This document shows, piece after piece, positions 15,553 through 15,617 of a stretch of DNA of 15,617 nucleotides. Both the position numbers and the translations under genes were made by a program. Each line of letters opens with the position of its first letter. Position 1 is the first letter of the stretch. Below the pieces are notes generated by a model that saw nothing but the letters and a program-made list of their open reading frames with translations, did no database searches and had not been told where the DNA came from. Source of the stretch: an uncultured Prevotella sp. (GTDB lineage: Bacteria > Bacteroidota > Bacteroidia > Bacteroidales > Bacteroidaceae); assembly GCA_900318855.1 (NCBI GenBank), contig ONMG01000289.1, forward strand, positions 1-15,617, given 5' to 3'.

Positions 15553-15617
15553 TACGGCATATGCCGGAACTATTTACGCCATATGCCGGAGATAGCTACG
15601 CCATATGCCGGAGATAG
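15553..15617. repeat. 22-bp tandem direct repeats with CATATG core, running off the window
   Basis: Three consecutive units start at 15553, 15575 and 15597 with an exact 22-nt period. The shared core is TACG(G/C)CATATGCCGGA. Units 2 and 3 are identical over the 21 visible bases; unit 1 differs at the sixth base and in its last third. The core is near-palindromic around CATATG, and in unit 1 CGGCATATGCCG is a perfect 12-bp palindrome. The array lies about 90 nt above the -7 box and may continue past the window end. The spacing (two helical turns) could suit a DNA-binding protein, but it may equally be an intergenic repeat family. Confidence 0.85.

Noticed and set aside
15553..15617. CRISPR array
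   Set aside because: The 22-bp units follow each other directly with no unique spacers, and no cas gene is present.

Overview
The window looks like chromosomal DNA of a Bacteroidales bacterium, most likely from the Prevotellaceae. The evidence is a SusC/SusD pair, Bacteroidetes-type promoters (TAnnTTTG with a TTG-containing -33 box about 20 nt upstream), two proteins with type IX secretion (T9SS) C-terminal sorting domains, and a C10 peptidase resembling Prevotella interpain. Genus is an inference; no rRNA or marker gene is present. The coding sequence favours G/C at third codon positions while the gaps are A/T-rich, which creates many long antisense ORFs that I treat as shadows.

All six genes are on the minus strand, so transcription runs from high to low coordinates. 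Upstream unit: a short array of 22-bp direct repeats (15553-15617), a promoter (-7 box 15453-15460), a secreted protein with jelly-roll, Ig-like and cleaved-adhesin-like modules (13480-15429), a C10 cysteine peptidase that overlaps it by 4 bp (10994-13483), and after 15 nt a large GH2 glycosidase with N-terminal discoidin-like domains (7379-10978). A perfect 46-nt palindrome (7307-7352) closes this unit as an intrinsic terminator.

Downstream unit: a well-formed promoter with candidate operator repeats (7207-7253), a SusC-type TonB-dependent transporter (4106-7150), after 15 nt its SusD-type lipoprotein (2369-4090), a minus-strand terminator hairpin (2272-2315), and a GH51 alpha-L-arabinofuranosidase (278-2245). 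I find no clear promoter for the GH51 gene, so it probably depends on read-through of that hairpin. The last 277 bases hold only a 3' hairpin and no gene.

As a system, this resembles a small polysaccharide utilisation locus beside a protease operon. The SusC/D pair would import oligomers, GH51 would remove arabinofuranose and GH2 another terminal sugar in the periplasm, while the two T9SS clients act at the cell surface or outside. The mix of protease and glycosidases suggests an arabinose-bearing glycoprotein, or a cell-wall glycan mixed with protein, as substrate. This is a hypothesis, not something the sequence proves. No SusR, hybrid two-component or ECF sigma/anti-sigma regulator lies in the window.
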